Below are positions 1-7,727 of a stretch of 28,010 nucleotides of DNA, piece by piece. The notes below the pieces were generated by a model. The model had not been told where the DNA came from. It searched no databases and was given only the letters and a program-made list of their open reading frames with translations. Every line of letters begins with the position of its first letter. Positions within the stretch are counted from its first letter, which is position 1. The stretch is taken from positions 1 through 28,010 of the forward strand of contig UQXW01000029.1 in the NCBI GenBank assembly GCA_900545215.1. Direction: 5' to 3'. Both the position numbers and the translations under genes were made by a program. The DNA comes from an uncultured Bacteroidota bacterium. GTDB taxonomy: Bacteria; Bacteroidota; Bacteroidia; Bacteroidales; P3.

Positions 1-171
1 TTCACCTTCTTTACAATTACTCTAAATTAACGATTTTCAATTCCTTTAACTTCATAGCTCACGAATTTTCCGCCGGAGGGAGTTTACTCGAAATTTTTCG
101 AGTATTTGAGGGTTTAGCAAAAGATTGTATTTCAACACCTTGCAAACATATCGAAAACCGACCGGAAAAAG

Positions 172-208
172 ACGGCGTTTTGACGGTCGAAAAACGCCGT
201 CTTTTTTC
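172..208. terminator. Bidirectional intrinsic terminator
   Basis: Perfect 11-bp stem: 172-182 (GACGGCGTTTT) pairs with 192-202 (AAAACGCCGTC) around a 9-nt loop. It is followed on the plus strand by six T (203-208) and on the minus strand by five T (the A run at 167-171). The stem contains the AAACGCCG octamer found in the dispersed repeat family. The gene it serves is outside the window. Confidence 0.75.
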
Positions 209-209
209 A

Positions 210-272
210 AGAAAACGAAGAGTTAGCAGTGCTAAAACGAAGTCTTTCGAGTCAAAAGACTTCGTTTTCTTG
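210..272. repeat. Overlapping inverted repeats with mutually exclusive pairings
   Basis: Segment 235-248 (AAAACGAAGTCTTT) is the perfect complement of 256-269 (14 bp, 7-nt loop). The same right-hand segment, 261-272, also perfectly complements 210-221 (12 bp). Only one pairing can form at a time. A further short palindrome sits at 224-236. No U-tract follows, so this is not a simple terminator. Confidence 0.6.
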
Positions 273-509
273 CGAAAAAACGCCGTGTTTTCATTCGAGG
301 CAATCTTCTTATCATTTTGAAAGTGCCGTTTTGCACGAAAATCACCTCAAAACACGAAAAAATTCCGTCGAAATTCTCTTTTCATACTCTTGTTTCCTTA
401 TTAAGGAAATAATGATGTATATATTCTTGTTTTGCCAATTCGACAATAGCACAGGCGAATAAATGAAAATCAAACACATTTGTCGAATTAGCCGGAACTT
501 TCGGCAATT

Positions 510-686
510 TCATTCTGCCCTACGCAAATTTTTGCGATAAGGAGTAAACCTTACCATCGGCAATTTCAGCCTAATCACAGATTTATCTTTGCCGATAACG
601 TTTGCGATTTGATTATTCCTGAAACCTTGTTGTTTCATCACGAAAATTGTGAACCTTTGCTCCTTGGTTAGATGACTTATATTTTG
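510..686 (-). pseudogene. IS30-family transposase, N-terminal fragment (degenerate)
   Basis: The minus strand reads ISHLTKEQRFTIFVMKQQGF, then RNNQIANVIGKDKSVI, which matches the HTH_38-type DNA-binding start of IS30 transposases (pattern 'HLTxEQRxxI..L..QGxSxxxIAxxIGxxxSTVSRE'). After KDKSVI the expected SRE-(L/I)-KRN is missing and the frame ends 20 codons later at 510. A neighbouring frame reads EIADGKVYSLSQKFA, which looks like the lost continuation, so a frameshift is likely. The DDE catalytic domain is absent. No ATG precedes the fragment in frame. It is non-functional. Confidence 0.65.
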
Positions 687-967
687 CAGTATTTGGTAAG
701 AGCAAAGACAGTCATTTTTCAGACTCGAACAGGAAGGGTTTTTCCACTCTCTTGTTTGAGTTTTATTTTGCCTCTCTCCCCTATCTCCTAAAGTTGCATT
801 TATGAGTTGAACTCAGATTCTACCATGGTGGCACACTTTATAATTTCCATATTACAAAGTATAAGGACAAACACCGTATTTTCAGATTAAAATAGAGAAA
901 GGGGGTTCTCGTTCGAGTTTTATTTTTCTTTTCCCTCTCCAAAAATTGCATTTATGAGTTGAACTCA
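510..967 (-). mobile_element. Two tandem, decayed 5' ends of IS30-family elements
   Basis: A 22-bp sequence beginning TTGCATTTATGAG is identical at 794-815 and 946-967, in the same orientation. Below each copy lie similar leaders: gagttttatttt-type pyrimidine-rich stretches at about 750-790 and 912-940, then GCAAAGACAG-like / GACAAACACC-like sequence and TTTTCAGA. Below the first leader, the minus strand encodes the N-terminal helix-turn-helix of an IS30 transposase. The second copy stops at about 817, in what would be the first codons of its transposase, and directly abuts the repeat of the first. I read this as two head-to-tail IS remnants, the outer one almost wholly deleted. The 22-mer is probably the terminal inverted repeat region; I do not see its partner at the other end. 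Confidence 0.6.
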
Positions 968-1021
968 AGTCTCATGTTCCCTCGGGTCGTTATATTTTAT
1001 CGGTTGGGTTCAGGATTAAAC

Positions 1022-1063
1022 AAAAAGAGCGAACCTCATTTCTTGCTGAAATCGGTTCGCTTT
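1022..1063 (-). terminator. Intrinsic terminator of the agmatine operon
   Basis: AGCGAACC (1028-1035) pairs with GGTTCGCT (1054-1061). On the minus strand the stem is followed by TCTTTTTG. It lies about 25 bp beyond the stop codon of the last gene (DUF4831-type protein) and so ends the minus-strand transcript. Confidence 0.75.
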
Positions 1064-1085
1064 CATCATGAATAGATATGAAGAC

Positions 1086-2207
1086 TTATTTACCCATGTA
1101 TTTCAATGCTCCTGTTGCGGAATCGAAGATTAGTTGCGATGGTGAGGCAAGCATATAGGATACTTGACCGAATTGAGATATTTCAAGCGTTTTCATCAAT
1201 GTTTTTTCGCCGTATGATACCGATACTTCAACTTGTTCAGGTATGCAATAATAAACTCCCACACCTTTTTTCTCGATGGTGCGTTGCAGTTTTTCGTCTT
1301 TTTCTTTCTGAGCCTCTATTTTGGTGTATTCTTTTGTTGTGTTAAGGCTGTGAAGGTTCGCTATGATGGTAGGCATATCGCCTTTGTAAGACAGGGGTTT
1401 TGCTCCTTCCTGTTCGGAGAACTTGAATATTCCCACCAATAAGTCCTGCTCGACTATGAGCGGCTTTTGCGGTATGACGGAAAAGGTATAATGCAATTCT
1501 TCGCTTACTCTCTCTCCCGTGAAGAGGGATACGTATGAGTCTATCATGGCATCCAATTGCTTATACATGTATTCCACTGTCGTATTCATATAGGTGCCAT
1601 CGACACTGCCCGAAAGAATATCCACTTGTCTTTCTCTCAACTTTTCTATTTGCTTCACGGCTTTCTCCGGTGTCAAACCCGGCATGGCTTCAAGCATTCC
1701 GAGCGAGAGCATACGCTGTTCGAATGTAGGCTTCGGCTGAAAGAGTGTATCGTTTTGGCGATTCGGTCTTCTCTTGCGGTCGGTACAACGATTATGCTTG
1801 CAATCATGAGGCTTCTCTACGGTTTTGTTTATGCTCAAAAGAGTTCCTGTTTCTCCGATTTGCACTTCCACATTACCATTTGTTGCAAGAAAATAGGTAT
1901 AACGGCTGTCTGCAACGGCACGGGGACTTAGCTTTATGTCCTTTATGCGATAGTTTACGCCGTCTTTGATGATAATGTTCCTAAGTCCCAACATGTAGGA
2001 ATAGTCTGCGTAACAGCCTTTGTATTCCGTGGTTTTCTCGACCGTAACATCAAAAACCAACTCCGTTTGAGGAAGAGAATAATAAACGCCTTTAAGGTCG
2101 AAAGGCACCTTGTCCAAGGTGTAGGATTTGTATTCCTGTGCAAAAAGATTTGATGTTGCGAATGCAACGCAAAGCAGCAATGCCGCTCCTGTCGATAACT
2201 TCTTCAT
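1086..2207 (-). CDS. DUF4831-type secreted protein
   Basis: A 373-residue protein with a clear N-terminal signal peptide (KK start, hydrophobic core, probable cleavage after LFA at residue 23), so exported. The mature part resembles Bacteroidetes DUF4831 proteins: an opening 'VYYSLPQTELVFDVTVEKTT' segment near residues 41-60, a central helical region, and a C-terminal half that repeats the 'GVxYxIPxxxxVxVxY' theme (about residues 316-332). Family function is unknown. A Lys/Arg- and Cys-containing stretch near residues 132-152 (CKHNRCTDRKRRPNRQND) is unlike the rest of the protein and is probably a variable loop. It is the last gene of the minus-strand unit, 12 bp after the WG-repeat gene, and is followed by a terminator. 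The family call rests on overall pattern only. Confidence 0.7.
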   Translation of the reverse strand: MKKLSTGAALLLCVAFATSNLFAQEYKSYTLDKVPFDLKGVYYSLPQTELVFDVTVEKTTEYKGCYADYSYMLGLRNIIIKDGVNYRIKDIKLSPRAVADSRYTYFLATNGNVEVQIGETGTLLSINKTVEKPHDCKHNRCTDRKRRPNRQNDTLFQPKPTFEQRMLSLGMLEAMPGLTPEKAVKQIEKLRERQVDILSGSVDGTYMNTTVEYMYKQLDAMIDSYVSLFTGERVSEELHYTFSVIPQKPLIVEQDLLVGIFKFSEQEGAKPLSYKGDMPTIIANLHSLNTTKEYTKIEAQKEKDEKLQRTIEKKGVGVYYCIPEQVEVSVSYGEKTLMKTLEISQFGQVSYMLASPSQLIFDSATGALKYMGK

Positions 2208-2219
2208 GATATTCGTTTT

Positions 2220-3956
2220 TTATTTGTTGATTGTTATTACTCCTGTTTTTCCTGTGCTTGCGTCTGTTACCGTGCAGTAATCCTTTCCCGCACTACGAAA
2301 TACGGTCAATACTGGAACGATTGCGGATATGTTCACATCCTTCGGCAATTCGAGTTTTTGCAGTGTGTTGTATGATTTATCCAAAACCAAAAGTGCATTT
2401 CCCTTTGCAGCAAAGGCTATGCCGTTTACAAAACCACCGAGAGCGTCGAAGGTTTTGTCGGTAAGGGATTTGAAAGTCTTCGAATCGAAATACGACCATC
2501 CTTTCTCCGTCTTTGCACATATTATGCCGTCTCTGTCGGAACCGATGGAGAGAAAGCCCGCAGGAATTTTGTTACCTGTGGAATAGAGACGTTCTTTCTT
2601 CTTATCGACTTTGTATTCTATGTAGTTGCCGAATGCCAAGACCGATTCGCATTTCGGAAAATCCATTATTTTGCCGTCATCGCATAATAGTTTGGAACCT
2701 TTCTTGTAATCATAAAAAGCAATCAGTTCACCCGTATTGGATAAACGGGCTTTCTCGTAACGGAAGTCCACTACGATGTTGTTCTTAAAGTCAACCGCAC
2801 CCCATTTCTTGCCTTTCCTTACGCAGAGATTGTTTCCCACTATTCCCATAACCTCATCATACTGAGGTTCTATGAGCCATTTACCGTTGCTTCCGTACAA
2901 CCCGTAAGACAAATCCTGTTCCACAAGCAGGCTGAGACCGCCTTGATTGTCCTGTATCAAATCCAAAATCATACCTTCAAACTCTACGAGAACCTGATTC
3001 TTGGTATTCAAAACGTATGAAGTCAAACCGGAAGTGGCAACAAAGAACGTGTCTTTCTTAATCACTATTCCGACCTCATCATACTTTGGTTCGACATACA
3101 CAACGTAGTCCGCACCGAGTATTCCTTTCTTCGTATTCTCGGTGATGTTGAAATAGTTCGGGTAATTCGTAGGTTCTATCACCTGATACAAAGGTTGCAT
3201 CAACAAATCTCCGTTTTCGGAAAAAAGAGCCTGCGAACCGCCTGAAGTATAAGCCTTGACGAATATTCCCTTCTTGGTTTTGATGGTCAGAAAATCCACG
3301 AACTGAGGTCTTGTCTTGTACTTGCCCTCGGCATTCAACAGTCCGTAAACAGGAATACCGTCATTGCCATAAATCCGATAGGCATATAGTTTCCCCGCAA
3401 CCAAGGTTTCCAAGGCTTGGTATTGCGGTTCGACAGTCGTTTCTCCTTTGGAATCGACCATTCCGAACAAACCGTTTTTCTTTACGATGACCGCCTCACC
3501 TATTCTCGAAACTATTTCAAGGCTGTCGCCCAAAAGAACTTGGTTTTCTTTGTTTATAAGTTTCAATCTGCCGTTTTCCACAACCACACACGAGCCGTTA
3601 TCGAACAGATTGAGCTGCGTCTTGTCCTCTGTGTAGGTTTCAAGTTCCAAAGGATAGGAAGCCTTCGCCAAAATCCTGCCATCAACATCTGCAAAGCCCG
3701 CTTTTCCGTTTTGAACGAACGTTATCACATCATCGCCAAGGGCATCTATGTAATCGTACTCGCAAGCCAATATCCTGTTGTTGTCTTTCACAACGCCCCA
3801 TTTGCCGTTCGACTTGACCGCAAAGTATCTTCCGTCCAAGGACTGCACGGAATCATATTTTATGGCAACGCTTAAATTAACTATATCGCTTTGTGCATTC
3901 ACACTCCAAGTCATCAATCCGAGTGCAAAGACGCTCAATATTCTTTTTATTCTCAT
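2220..3956 (-). CDS. WG-repeat secreted protein
   Basis: A 578-residue exported protein: signal peptide MRIKRILSVFALGLMTWSVNAQ with probable cleavage after A21, no lipobox cysteine. The mature chain is almost wholly WG (KWG) beta-repeats, each with a turn such as NGKWGVVKDNN, NGLFGMVDSKGE or KKWGAVDFKNN followed by 'xxYDxV' or 'PQYxxx'; I count about ten between residues 40 and 420. The region after about 430 is less regular. WG repeats form short beta-hairpin units and are usually thought to bind proteins or other ligands; no catalytic role is apparent. The gene starts 19 bp after aguA and ends 12 bp before the DUF4831 gene, so it is co-transcribed. Why a WG protein follows an agmatine pathway is unclear. 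Confidence 0.85.
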   Translation of the reverse strand: MRIKRILSVFALGLMTWSVNAQSDIVNLSVAIKYDSVQSLDGRYFAVKSNGKWGVVKDNNRILACEYDYIDALGDDVITFVQNGKAGFADVDGRILAKASYPLELETYTEDKTQLNLFDNGSCVVVENGRLKLINKENQVLLGDSLEIVSRIGEAVIVKKNGLFGMVDSKGETTVEPQYQALETLVAGKLYAYRIYGNDGIPVYGLLNAEGKYKTRPQFVDFLTIKTKKGIFVKAYTSGGSQALFSENGDLLMQPLYQVIEPTNYPNYFNITENTKKGILGADYVVYVEPKYDEVGIVIKKDTFFVATSGLTSYVLNTKNQVLVEFEGMILDLIQDNQGGLSLLVEQDLSYGLYGSNGKWLIEPQYDEVMGIVGNNLCVRKGKKWGAVDFKNNIVVDFRYEKARLSNTGELIAFYDYKKGSKLLCDDGKIMDFPKCESVLAFGNYIEYKVDKKKERLYSTGNKIPAGFLSIGSDRDGIICAKTEKGWSYFDSKTFKSLTDKTFDALGGFVNGIAFAAKGNALLVLDKSYNTLQKLELPKDVNISAIVPVLTVFRSAGKDYCTVTDASTGKTGVITINK

Positions 3957-3975
3957 CTTGTTTCTTTCAATTTAC

Positions 3976-5010
3976 TTATTCGCTTAATGAAGGCTCCTGC
4001 TGGGATAGACAATGAAAACTTCCAAGTCCCCAGATTATGTCCGTGGAGTCTATTCCCACTATTCTCCTGTCGGGAAAAAGGCTTTCCAAAATACAAAGAG
4101 CCTTTTCATCATTATCGCAACGGTAAGTAGGAACGATGACAACGCCATTGGCGATATAGAAGTTCGCATACGAAGCCGGTAACCGCATATCGTCCCAAAT
4201 AACAGGTGAAGGCATTGGAAGTTCCACCACATTCAGTTGCTTGCCGTCCTGCAAACGAGCCTTGTTCAACAATGCGAGGTTCTGCTGCAAGGCATAGTAA
4301 TTCTCGTCTTGGGAATTGGTTTCAACAACGGTTACGACAGTATCCTCGTTCACGAATCTCGTCATATCGTCAATGTGTCCGTCCGTATCGTCCCCATCGA
4401 TCCCATCGCCCAACCAAATAACATTATCGACATTATAGTATTGGCACAACTTCTCCTCTATTTCCGCCTGAGTGAGCAGGGGATTGCGATTTTTGTTCAA
4501 CAGACAAGACGTGGTGGTAAGCAAACTGCCTTTACCGTTCACGTCAATCGAGCCGCCCTCCATTACTATATGCGGACGGAAAACCTCAAAGCCTGCCTCC
4601 TCTGCTATTCTGCCCGGAATGAGATTGTCTTGTTCGCAAGGGTACTTGCCTCCCCAAGCATTGTAATCCCAATCCACAATCGCCTTCTGGTTTGCCTTGA
4701 TGACGAATGCTGGACCATGGTCTCTGCACCAAGCATCGTTTGTTCTGAAAAAGTGAAACGACACATTGGAGAGGTTTGCCTTCAAATTTCTCAACTCTTC
4801 CTCCACCCTCTCTCTTGAAGCCTCGTCCTCGATGTTTATGTTCACTCTCTCGCCTTTCGATAATTCTGCTATGAAACGGTTGTAGCTCGGAAAGATACTG
4901 TCAATCTTTCCCGGCCATGAGTTTTCGTTATGCGGGTAACTCAACCATGTGCTGTCGTGTCGGTGCCACTCCGCAGGGAAACGAAATCCCAAATCTTTCG
5001 GTGTCTTCAT
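3976..5010 (-). CDS. aguA: Agmatine deiminase
   Basis: A 344-residue member of the PAD_porph (agmatine deiminase / peptidylarginine deiminase) family, the usual length for AguA. It hydrolyses agmatine to N-carbamoylputrescine and ammonia, in the cytosol (no signal peptide). The guanidine-modifying catalytic set is visible: D97 in NDAWCRDHGP, the substrate loop EGGSIDVNGKG (151-161), H212 in DDTDGHIDD, and the nucleophile C334 in GLGSFHCLSQQEP. The short length and missing secretion signal argue against a secreted peptidylarginine deiminase. It lies 17 bp downstream of aguB, whose enzyme uses its product, which strongly supports the function. Confidence 0.93.
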   Translation of the reverse strand: MKTPKDLGFRFPAEWHRHDSTWLSYPHNENSWPGKIDSIFPSYNRFIAELSKGERVNINIEDEASRERVEEELRNLKANLSNVSFHFFRTNDAWCRDHGPAFVIKANQKAIVDWDYNAWGGKYPCEQDNLIPGRIAEEAGFEVFRPHIVMEGGSIDVNGKGSLLTTTSCLLNKNRNPLLTQAEIEEKLCQYYNVDNVIWLGDGIDGDDTDGHIDDMTRFVNEDTVVTVVETNSQDENYYALQQNLALLNKARLQDGKQLNVVELPMPSPVIWDDMRLPASYANFYIANGVVIVPTYRCDNDEKALCILESLFPDRRIVGIDSTDIIWGLGSFHCLSQQEPSLSE

Positions 5011-5027
5011 CGTCTTTCCTCAATAAC

Positions 5028-5891
5028 TTATTCGTCAATAAATCTCTTGCAAATACTTCCGTAAGAGTCTATTCTCCTATCCCTCAAATACGGCCAGTGT
5101 TTACGGTAATGGTCGCTCAAAGCCAGATCCAACTCGACCACGGCCGTCTCTTCCTCTGTGTGCGAAGCCTTGTAAAGCAACGTTCCGAAAGGATTGGAAA
5201 CGAAACTGCCGCCCCAGAACAACATCTCGCCCTCTCTTCCGACCCTGTTCACCGAAACGGTGTGTACACCGTTGGCAATGGCGTGCGAACGCTGTATGCA
5301 CTGCCAAGCCTCGTATTGTTCCTTGTTCGTTGCCTCGTCCTGCTCGGTTGCCCAACCGATTGCAGTGGGATAGAATAATATGTCGGCTCCCATGAGGGCG
5401 CTTATCCTGCTTGCTTCCGGATACCATTGATCCCAGCAAATCAATACGCCTATCGTGGCAAACTTGGTCTTGAAAACCTTGTATCCCATATCGCCCGGCG
5501 TGAAGTAAAACTTCTCATAGTATCCCGGATCGTCGGGAATGTGCATTTTTCTATACTTTCCGAGATAGGTTCCGTCGGCATCCAAAACCGCTGTGGTATT
5601 ATGATACAATCCTTCCGCCCTTTTCTCGAAAAGCGAAGCCACTATCACTACTCCCAATTCCTTTGCCAAGGCACTCATGCGTTCCGTCGTTTCGCCGGGA
5701 ATGCGTTCCGCCAAATCGAAATTGGCATAATCCTCCACATCACAAAAATACAGAGAAGCAAACAACTCTTGCAAACAAACTATGTTAGCACCCTTTGCAG
5801 CCGCTTTGCGGATTTGTTCCTCTGCCTTGCGGATGTTGCTTTCCTTATCCTTGACGCAGCTCATCTGCACCAAACCTACATTTATCTTCAT
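5028..5891 (-). CDS. aguB: N-carbamoylputrescine amidase
   Basis: A 287-residue nitrilase-superfamily protein with the Glu-Lys-Cys triad in place: E42 (CLQELFASLYF), K115 (YRKMHIPDDPGYYEKFYFTPGD region) and C152 (GVLICWDQWYPEASR). The DDPGYYEKFYFTPGD motif is typical of the carbamoylputrescine amidase branch. It converts N-carbamoylputrescine to putrescine, CO2 and ammonia, completing the two-step agmatine route started by the next gene, aguA. The ATG overlaps the stop codon of the upstream EamA transporter gene (ATGA), implying translational coupling. Cytosolic. Confidence 0.93.
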   Translation of the reverse strand: MKINVGLVQMSCVKDKESNIRKAEEQIRKAAAKGANIVCLQELFASLYFCDVEDYANFDLAERIPGETTERMSALAKELGVVIVASLFEKRAEGLYHNTTAVLDADGTYLGKYRKMHIPDDPGYYEKFYFTPGDMGYKVFKTKFATIGVLICWDQWYPEASRISALMGADILFYPTAIGWATEQDEATNKEQYEAWQCIQRSHAIANGVHTVSVNRVGREGEMLFWGGSFVSNPFGTLLYKASHTEEETAVVELDLALSDHYRKHWPYLRDRRIDSYGSICKRFIDE

Positions 5892-6793
5892 ATCTTTCTT
5901 TTTTTACCTAATACCGATTGGCTCAATACCAATCCTCCTACAACAATCAATATGCCCGTAGCCTTTGGCCAAGTGAGCGTTTCCTGCCCCATGCTTACGG
6001 CAAATATTATGGTAACGACAGGTATCGCATTCGTGAACACGCTTACCTTCATCATCGAAATAAGCTTCGCTCCGTAGCCGTACAATATGAATGCACCCGA
6101 AGAGCATAGCAAAGCCAGCAAGAGCAATGAGACAACAGTAGTATGAGACCATTGCACATATGGCAGGGCTTTCAAATCGAACAACAGGAAACACGGCAGA
6201 AAGAATACCGCACCTATTAAATTCTGATAGCTCGTTATGGTAACAGGACCGTAGCTTGAAATCAGACGAGAGAGCATAACCGAGTATCCCGCAGCCGAAA
6301 AGACTGCCAAAAGCAGCAATAATACTCCTCTTATATCAATCGAGAAACTCATATCGCTCTTCATACTCATAAGACAAATGCCTACAACGGACAGAAATAC
6401 TCCTATAATAAGATTTCCCCTTATTTTGTCTCCGTTAAACAGCCAAAGAGCGATAGGGGTTACCACAGGCAGTGTGGCAATCATTATGGAAGCAAAGCTC
6501 GCATCGACAAACAGCATGCTGAAATTCTCACCTATGAAGTACATAAAGGGTTCAAAGAAAGCCAAAGCAATAAAAGACGGCAAGTCCTTGCGTTTTACCT
6601 TCTCCAACTTACCTGTCAACGCAAAGAAAGAGAACAATACAAAAGCTGAAATCGCCAATCGGACAAACAGTATAAAGAAAACCGGAAACGAAGCGGCAAG
6701 CAACTGCTTCGTCCACACAAAACTGATGCCCCAAAACAACATCGAAAAAATCACGGCAACATAACCGTAAATCGTTCTTTTATTTCCCATCAT
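5888..6793 (-). CDS. EamA/DMT-family transporter
   Basis: An approximately 301-residue membrane protein with two EamA repeats and about ten hydrophobic helices. The first repeat opens with 'VIFSMLFWGISFVWTKQLL', the second begins near residue 150. C-terminal residues GKKRKI are cytosolic. I prefer the ATG at 6793 (or the adjacent one at 6790) over an upstream GTG at 6805. The substrate cannot be told from the fold. The 4-bp overlap with aguB suggests it moves a substrate or product of the pathway (agmatine, putrescine or an amino acid), but this is inference. First gene of the five-gene minus-strand unit; I see no perfect TAnnTTTG promoter before it, only a one-mismatch TTTATTTG at about 6805-6812. 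Confidence 0.85.
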   Translation of the reverse strand: MMGNKRTIYGYVAVIFSMLFWGISFVWTKQLLAASFPVFFILFVRLAISAFVLFSFFALTGKLEKVKRKDLPSFIALAFFEPFMYFIGENFSMLFVDASFASIMIATLPVVTPIALWLFNGDKIRGNLIIGVFLSVVGICLMSMKSDMSFSIDIRGVLLLLLAVFSAAGYSVMLSRLISSYGPVTITSYQNLIGAVFFLPCFLLFDLKALPYVQWSHTTVVSLLLLALLCSSGAFILYGYGAKLISMMKVSVFTNAIPVVTIIFAVSMGQETLTWPKATGILIVVGGLVLSQSVLGKKRKI

Positions 6794-6881
6794 TCTCGCA
6801 AGCACAAATAAAGTGCAAATTTCCGAAAAAAAAACGAATTACGCCTTTGCTTCAATGACTTTTGCCACAGGCGACAACAGA

Positions 6882-6914
6882 ACAAAAAAAGTACAGCCCC
6901 GAACGAGACTGTAC
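6882..6914 (-). terminator. Intrinsic terminator after the small secreted protein gene
   Basis: On the minus strand GTACAGTC (start at 6914) pairs with GGCTGTAC (ending at 6891, one G-U pair), followed by seven T (6884-6890). It sits about 27 bp past the stop of the 149-residue protein and insulates it from the EamA-agu unit. Confidence 0.75.
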
Positions 6915-6941
6915 CGAAACCGTGAACCGATGCCGAAAAAC

Positions 6942-7391
6942 CTATCCTCTGAGTTGCTTCAGCATTTCGTTTGTCAACACACCCGTATCGGCAACGATGT
7001 GGAACATCAACTCTTTCGACCATCTGAACTTCTCTTTGCCCTCATTCATCCATTTCGTCGTGAAATCCTGAAAGGAAGCCATTGCTTTCTCTTTGTTCTT
7101 ACCGTCGAGGAACAAGTCTCCCATATTATCGAAAATGAACTTCCTCATTTCTTTTATATGATTCAACTCTGCCGCAGACCAATCCAAGTTCTCCGTTTCC
7201 ACGAACTTATCATTCCAAATCTTGATTTTGTCCTCACCTGTCGCCTTTTGGTACGCCGCTTTTTGTTCTTCGGCACTCATCTTCAACCATTGGGTTCTTC
7301 CTTCGTACATATTCTGCGAGTAAGCACCGTTAAAGAACAACACCCCTGCAAAAAACATCAATGCACCTGCGAATAATTTTCCTGCTTTCAT
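6942..7391 (-). CDS. Small secreted protein, possibly fulvocin C-related
   Basis: A 149-residue protein with a signal peptide (MKAGKLFAGALMFFAGVLFF..., probable cleavage after NGAYS). The mature part is helical and charged, with a 'WLKMSAEEQKAAYQKATGED' segment and 'KIKIWNDKF' after it. This pattern of 'sPEEQRxxfxxlsxexKxxlWrekl' resembles proteins labelled bacteriocin fulvocin C-related in Bacteroidetes; I would not conclude antimicrobial activity from that. It is a single-gene unit: consensus promoter at 7457-7487, a real Shine-Dalgarno-like AAAGGAG five bases before the ATG, and a terminator. No cysteines and no immunity gene are apparent nearby. Confidence 0.6.
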   Translation of the reverse strand: MKAGKLFAGALMFFAGVLFFNGAYSQNMYEGRTQWLKMSAEEQKAAYQKATGEDKIKIWNDKFVETENLDWSAAELNHIKEMRKFIFDNMGDLFLDGKNKEKAMASFQDFTTKWMNEGKEKFRWSKELMFHIVADTGVLTNEMLKQLRG

Positions 7392-7396
7392 AAATT

Positions 7397-7403
7397 CTCC
7401 TTT
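7397..7403 (-). promoter_or_regulatory. Shine-Dalgarno-like site
   Basis: Minus-strand AAAGGAG, five bases before the ATG at 7391. Such purine-rich sites are uncommon at the starts in this window, as expected for Bacteroidetes, so this one supports the chosen start and suggests efficient translation. Confidence 0.5.
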
Positions 7404-7456
7404 CTGAAAATCAATTAACTCTATTTCTAACGGTCATAGACTGACGGTTTCGGAGG

Positions 7457-7487
7457 CAAATATACAACAAATCTTTTTTTATCGCAA
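7457..7487 (-). promoter_or_regulatory. Bacteroidetes-type promoter for the small secreted protein
   Basis: Minus strand: TTG at 7487-7485, 20-bp spacer, TATATTTG at 7464-7457. This fits the primary sigma consensus of Bacteroidetes (-33 TTG, -7 TAnnTTTG). The start codon is about 65 bp downstream. Confidence 0.65.
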
Positions 7488-7637
7488 CCATTTTGCCGAT
7501 TTTTCGACGAAATTTATCATTTCATCGATTTCTTTCACCCTTTCACCACCCCATTTTTCCAAATCGAACATATCGAAACACCATAAAACCACACTGAAAT
7601 CACACCACGGCGAATCATTGTTCCTCAGACATACAGC

Positions 7638-7713
7638 AAAACGGCGTTTTGCAAAAATAAAACGCCGAAAGAAAAAATTATTCCGCCGTTTCACCGAAGC
7701 AGAACGGCGTTTG
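7638..7713. repeat. Dispersed palindromic element, copy A
   Basis: Two tandem hairpins. CGGCGTTTT (7643-7650 region) pairs with AAAACGCCG (ending 7667). Then comes the conserved linker AAAGAAAAAATTATTC, then CGCCGTT pairing with AACGGCG near 7703-7709. The core from AAACGCCG through CCGCCGTTTC is the same as in copies B and C. It lies 15 bp beyond the stop of the minus-strand ABC ATPase gene. On that strand, a hairpin is followed by AATAATTTTTTC, so here it could double as a terminator. The remaining 7488-7637 holds nothing I can identify. Confidence 0.75.
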
Positions 7714-7727
7714 AGCGGTTATAGTTT

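Larger units (their letters stand above)
1..509. other. Non-coding stretch with hairpins, no intact gene
   Basis: I see no credible gene here; the one open frame (229-462, plus) has no recognisable protein character. A perfect inverted repeat lies at 85-104 (TACTCGAAA / TTTCGAGTA, 2-nt centre), too tight to be an ordinary hairpin but possibly a protein-binding palindrome. A bidirectional terminator lies at 172-208 and two competing hairpins at 210-272. The rest is AT-rich and probably debris between the preceding gene, outside the window, and the IS30 remnants. Confidence 0.6.

Noticed and set aside
229..462. A 77-codon open frame
   Set aside because: It begins inside the hairpin region, has no homologous look, and overlaps structural repeats.
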